A stretch of 64,000 bases of DNA from Citrobacter amalonaticus. GTDB taxonomy: Bacteria; Pseudomonadota; Gammaproteobacteria; Enterobacterales; Enterobacteriaceae. Position 1 is the first letter of the stretch; the number at the start of each line of letters is the position of its first letter. Location of the stretch: contig NZ_CP014015.2 in assembly GCF_001559075.2 (NCBI RefSeq), forward strand, positions 1,984,001 through 2,048,000, written 5' to 3'. Made by a program: the position numbers and the translations under genes. Shown here piece by piece: positions 61,459 through 64,000 of the stretch. A model generated the notes under the pieces. The model had not been told where the DNA came from, ran no database searches, and saw only the letters and a program-made list of their open reading frames with translations.

Positions 61459-62397
61459 TTATTTATTATTTTTGGCTTTGTTTAATGCTGCGATACCGTC
61501 GCGTAATATTGCCACGCGGTGGCTGATATCGGCATTGGCGTTAATTTCCAGCAATTTAATGCCAGCAAATTGCAAGGGATCGGTTCCTGCACAGGCAAAC
61601 AGTGCGTGGGCATGTTCGGTAGTCATCAGGCTTTGTGGGCAGAAAGGGGCAAACGGCGCGTGCAAATCCTGCCATTCGCCATACTCCCCGTTGAGCACGG
61701 TGCCGGAGAGCATCAACGCGCCGAGTTTTCCGGCTTGTTTAACCTGTTGCGCGTGGATCAGCGGCAGGGCGGTGTTCTGTCCCTCAATGGCCGAACGCGC
61801 CCAGTTAATGCAAACGCTAATGTCATAGTCGGCAAGGGTGTCCAGCACGTTCACCAGAGGTAAAAACCCTTTGCGTGGTGCTGGGCCTGTCATTGCGTCA
61901 CAGTGTTCCAGCACCAGGTCACAGGACCAGTCCCAGTTGGCGATCTCTTTGAGCGAGCGAGCAAAGGCTTCTGTTGCCTGCGCTACGTTGGAATTACAGG
62001 CAGCAGGTGCGGCATGCAATTCCAGAGCGATGACTTTCCCTGAATTTTCAGCATTGATTTTATTGATCTTCTGGTAAAGATGACGGTAGTAAGCGACACA
62101 GGCTTTACGCTGTTCTTCGTCGCTGGACGCCAGTCCAAAACCACTGTTCTTACCGCGACGGCGCATGGTTTCCATGATCGCCGTCACCACGATTTTCCAG
62201 TTCCCCGGTGTATGTCGCAATAGCCACTCATCGCCGAGTGGATGAAGGTGTTCAAGACAAGGTTGCTCCAGCCCGCGGATATTTGGGGTATCAGAGAGTT
62301 GTCGCCAGAATTCCTTTTCTTCCTCTTCACTCTTTTGGTGAAATGAGGGTGCACAGGGATACGCACCGATTATATAATCAGTATTATTTGATTTCAT
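61459..62397 (-). CDS. yiaX1: YiaX1-type protein of unknown function (DUF4862-like)
   Basis: This 312-residue protein has no signal peptide or membrane helix. Alternating segments such as IVVTAIMETM, VIALELHAAP, DLVLEHCD, ISVCINWARSAIEG and GIKLLEIN suggest a TIM-barrel fold distantly like xylose-isomerase-type epimerases. The acidic residues in LELHAAP, LEHCD and IKLLEIN could bind metal. I recall this family as DUF4862, without a known reaction. It lies between yiaL and the carrier, so an accessory sugar-acid isomerase or lactonase role is reasonable, but that is inference. Confidence 0.75.
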   Translation of the reverse strand: MKSNNTDYIIGAYPCAPSFHQKSEEEEKEFWRQLSDTPNIRGLEQPCLEHLHPLGDEWLLRHTPGNWKIVVTAIMETMRRRGKNSGFGLASSDEEQRKACVAYYRHLYQKINKINAENSGKVIALELHAAPAACNSNVAQATEAFARSLKEIANWDWSCDLVLEHCDAMTGPAPRKGFLPLVNVLDTLADYDISVCINWARSAIEGQNTALPLIHAQQVKQAGKLGALMLSGTVLNGEYGEWQDLHAPFAPFCPQSLMTTEHAHALFACAGTDPLQFAGIKLLEINANADISHRVAILRDGIAALNKAKNNK

Positions 62398-62422
62398 GTT
62401 GTGCTCCTGAAAAATAACGTGT

Positions 62423-62887
62423 TTATAACGCGTCTATGGCAACTTTAACCACTATTTTCCTGATGAGTGTGGCGACATTTTTATGACATCCCGGGCGATG
62501 CACATCCTGTGGGAAAAATATGGCATAACTACCAGGAATCATTTCAACGAACGACTCATATTCACTATTGTGATAAAAAATAATATCGCGCTGCTCCAGT
62601 AATGATTCGCTAATTCGGTTGCGGCCGGTATCGATGGCGATACCGATTTTCTCTTCCCCCCAGGCCAGAAACTGTATATCCAGATAGCGACGATGCACTT
62701 CCGGATGGTTTTTGGCAGCATCGCGAGTGGTTAAATCGATAATTTGAGCAAAGATCTTTTTACCGTCAATCTCAACCACACCGGGTGACAGAGTCCGGAA
62801 ATCCGTATTGCGCAGAAAGTCGAGCGCCCGTTCAATAACTGCGGGTAAACGACACGGATTTGGCTGGGCGATATGTCCAAAGATCAT
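62423..62887 (-). CDS. yiaL: YiaL, YhcH/YjgK/YiaL family protein
   Basis: This 154-residue cupin-fold protein (DUF386) has the family motifs HPEVHRRYLDIQFLAWGEE and FFPQDVHRPGC, whose His and Glu residues form a metal site. Relatives lie in sialic acid and sugar-acid operons and are proposed to be anomerases or isomerases; the role is not settled. It lies 11 bases after yiaK and is second in the operon. Confidence 0.92.
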   Translation of the reverse strand: MIFGHIAQPNPCRLPAVIERALDFLRNTDFRTLSPGVVEIDGKKIFAQIIDLTTRDAAKNHPEVHRRYLDIQFLAWGEEKIGIAIDTGRNRISESLLEQRDIIFYHNSEYESFVEMIPGSYAIFFPQDVHRPGCHKNVATLIRKIVVKVAIDAL

Positions 62888-62898
62888 GGTCTGCCTCC

Positions 62899-63897
62899 TT
62901 ACAGTGCCTGAATTTTGGCCCAGACACTGTCATCAACGGTGATGCCGTTACGACGATTTTCATCCAGCAGTTTTGTAAACTCGTGACCTGGCAAGCGGAT
63001 GGCCACGTTTTCGTCAGCACGTTCTGCTGTGGTGATAAAATCCATAATCCGTTGCAGCTTCGTGTCGCGGGTGACGCCATCGATCAGCTTATCCACTTCA
63101 ATGGCGATGAAAATCTGGGAAACACCGTATTCGTCGCTGTTTTCCTGGGTGACTTCAGCAACGGAAGCACCGTCGGAAAGCAGGGTCGCAATCATATCGA
63201 GCACAATCGACAGGCCCGAACCCTTCCAGTAGCCCATTGGCAGGATGCGGCGATTTTTCTCTATTACGCCCGGCTCTTTCGTCAGATGACCGTCGTCATC
63301 AAAACCTCCATCTACCGGCAGTTCGCGACCCGCCAAACGGTTAACCTCCAGCATGCCGTAGGAGAACATCGACATCGACATATCCACCATCGTGATGGGC
63401 GTGGAGGGGATTGCGACAATCAGCGGGTTAGTACCGATCCGGCACTCTTTGGACCCCCACGGCGGCATAACGGCGATAGAGTTGGTCCAACAGATACCAA
63501 TGTAGCCTTTTTCCGCAGCTTGCCAGCCGTAGCTGCCACCGCGCATCCAGTGGTTGGCATTACGTAAAGCAACCAGACCGATGCCGTGATCGGATGCCAG
63601 TTCAATGGCGCGATCCATCATTTTTTTCGCAGTCAGATTGCCAATTGAACGTTGAGCATCCCATTGCTCAATCGCGCCGAGACTGGTGATGCGCTGTGGC
63701 TTTGCCGCAGGGATGATATCGCCATTATCCAGTTGTTGAATGAAACGAGGGAAACGATTTACGCCATGCGAATAGACGCCGGACTCCGTGGTTCGGGCGA
63801 ACATTTCGGCACAGGCATCGGCGGTTTCCGTTGCTACGCCTCGGGCCAGTAGCACCCGATTGAACGCCTCTTTCAACTCCACAAACGTTACTTTCAT
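62899..63897 (-). CDS. yiaK: 2,3-diketo-L-gulonate reductase
   Basis: This 332-residue NADH-dependent enzyme of the malate/lactate dehydrogenase-like (AllD/MDH2) family reduces 2,3-diketo-L-gulonate to 3-keto-L-gulonate. Family marks are TTESGVYSHGVNRFPRF, ALRNANHWMRGGSYG, and the glycine-rich segment MGYWKGSGLSIVLD. Length equals E. coli YiaK (DlgD). The start at 63897 gives MKVTFVELKEAF; 13 upstream codons in frame are not supported. It is first in the operon, behind a palindrome-rich region. Confidence 0.95.
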   Translation of the reverse strand: MKVTFVELKEAFNRVLLARGVATETADACAEMFARTTESGVYSHGVNRFPRFIQQLDNGDIIPAAKPQRITSLGAIEQWDAQRSIGNLTAKKMMDRAIELASDHGIGLVALRNANHWMRGGSYGWQAAEKGYIGICWTNSIAVMPPWGSKECRIGTNPLIVAIPSTPITMVDMSMSMFSYGMLEVNRLAGRELPVDGGFDDDGHLTKEPGVIEKNRRILPMGYWKGSGLSIVLDMIATLLSDGASVAEVTQENSDEYGVSQIFIAIEVDKLIDGVTRDTKLQRIMDFITTAERADENVAIRLPGHEFTKLLDENRRNGITVDDSVWAKIQAL

Positions 63898-63916
63898 TCC
63901 TGCTTCTCCCGCTATA

Positions 63917-63981
63917 ATTGATCGCTTTTTTATCATTAAATTTCACTATGCGAAATCTGATTTCAAATATAGCGATCAAAT
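63917..63981. promoter_or_regulatory. yiaK operator region with nested palindromes
   Basis: TTTCACTATGCGAAA at 63941-63955 is an imperfect palindrome. It is flanked by TTGATCGCT at 63918-63926 and its exact inverse AGCGATCAA at 63971-63979. An IclR-family repressor (YiaJ in E. coli) acts in front of yiaK, and its gene would lie just beyond the window. These sites are plausible operators. Confidence 0.55.
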
Positions 63982-64000
63982 TTTGACAGATCAACGAAAA

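Noticed and set aside
61459..62397. YiaX1 as a second SgbU-type epimerase
   Set aside because: The strand pattern is loosely similar, but the SgbU metal-ligand motifs are not found in the same order, so no function is assigned.
1..64000. tRNA or rRNA genes, CRISPR arrays, prophage or IS
   Set aside because: I looked for cloverleaf-like tRNA sequences, regular direct repeats with spacers, transposases and integrases and saw none.

Overview
This window looks like a core-chromosome segment of an enterobacterium (Enterobacteriaceae, close to Escherichia, Citrobacter and Salmonella). It follows the E. coli order rph-pyrE-slmA-dut-coaBC-radC-rpmBG-mutM-coaD-waaA, then the waa (LPS core) locus, kbl-tdh, waaH-yibQ-envC-gpmM, yibN-grxC-secB-gpsA-cysE, trmL, lldPRD, yibL/yibT, mtlADR, yibIH, yibF, selAB, yiaY, aldB, yiaWV/yiaU/yiaT and the yia/sgb operon. 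Two features argue against plain E. coli K-12: rph is intact at its C-terminus, and the K-12 TRAP transporter yiaMNO is replaced by an MFS carrier plus an unknown protein, the Klebsiella-type yiaX2/yiaX1 arrangement. A Citrobacter-like host is my best guess, not a proof. I see no tRNA, rRNA, CRISPR array, prophage or insertion sequence.

Layout. 1-6.3 kb holds housekeeping genes for pyrimidine and dUTP metabolism, CoA synthesis, ribosomal proteins bL28 and bL33, DNA repair (MutM), and the nucleoid-occlusion factor SlmA. 6.3-22.3 kb is the LPS region: waaA leftward, then a rightward operon waaQGPSBORYZU behind an exact 39-base JUMPstart/ops leader (RfaH-type antitermination). It faces a leftward operon hldD-waaF-waaC-waaL. 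The gene set is that of the E. coli K-12 core type (waaS, waaZ and waaU present). 22.5-24.8 kb is the threonine degradation pair kbl-tdh. 25-33.2 kb carries waaH, yibQ/envC/gpmM (cell division and glycolysis) and yibN-grxC-secB-gpsA-cysE.

33.3-42.9 kb contains trmL, the lactate operon lldPRD with two LldR-like operators 126 bp apart, and the mannitol operon mtlADR behind four clear CRP sites. 42.8-53.5 kb has two paralogous DUF3302/HlyD-type membrane pairs (yibIH and yiaWV) flanking yibF, selAB, yiaY and aldB. 53.5-56.3 kb has a LysR regulator (yiaU), an outer-membrane MipA-family protein (yiaT) and an orphan winged-helix protein. 56.3-64 kb is one leftward operon yiaK-yiaL-yiaX1-yiaX2-lyxK-sgbH-sgbU-sgbE. 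It encodes uptake and conversion of a C6 keto-acid/pentulose substrate (2,3-diketo-L-gulonate or ascorbate type) to D-xylulose 5-phosphate.

The window is mostly conserved chromosome. The least explained parts are yiaX1, the orphan winged-helix gene, a small two-helix membrane protein next to aldB, the duplicated DUF3302/HlyD pairs, and palindromic repeats between mtlA and mtlD.
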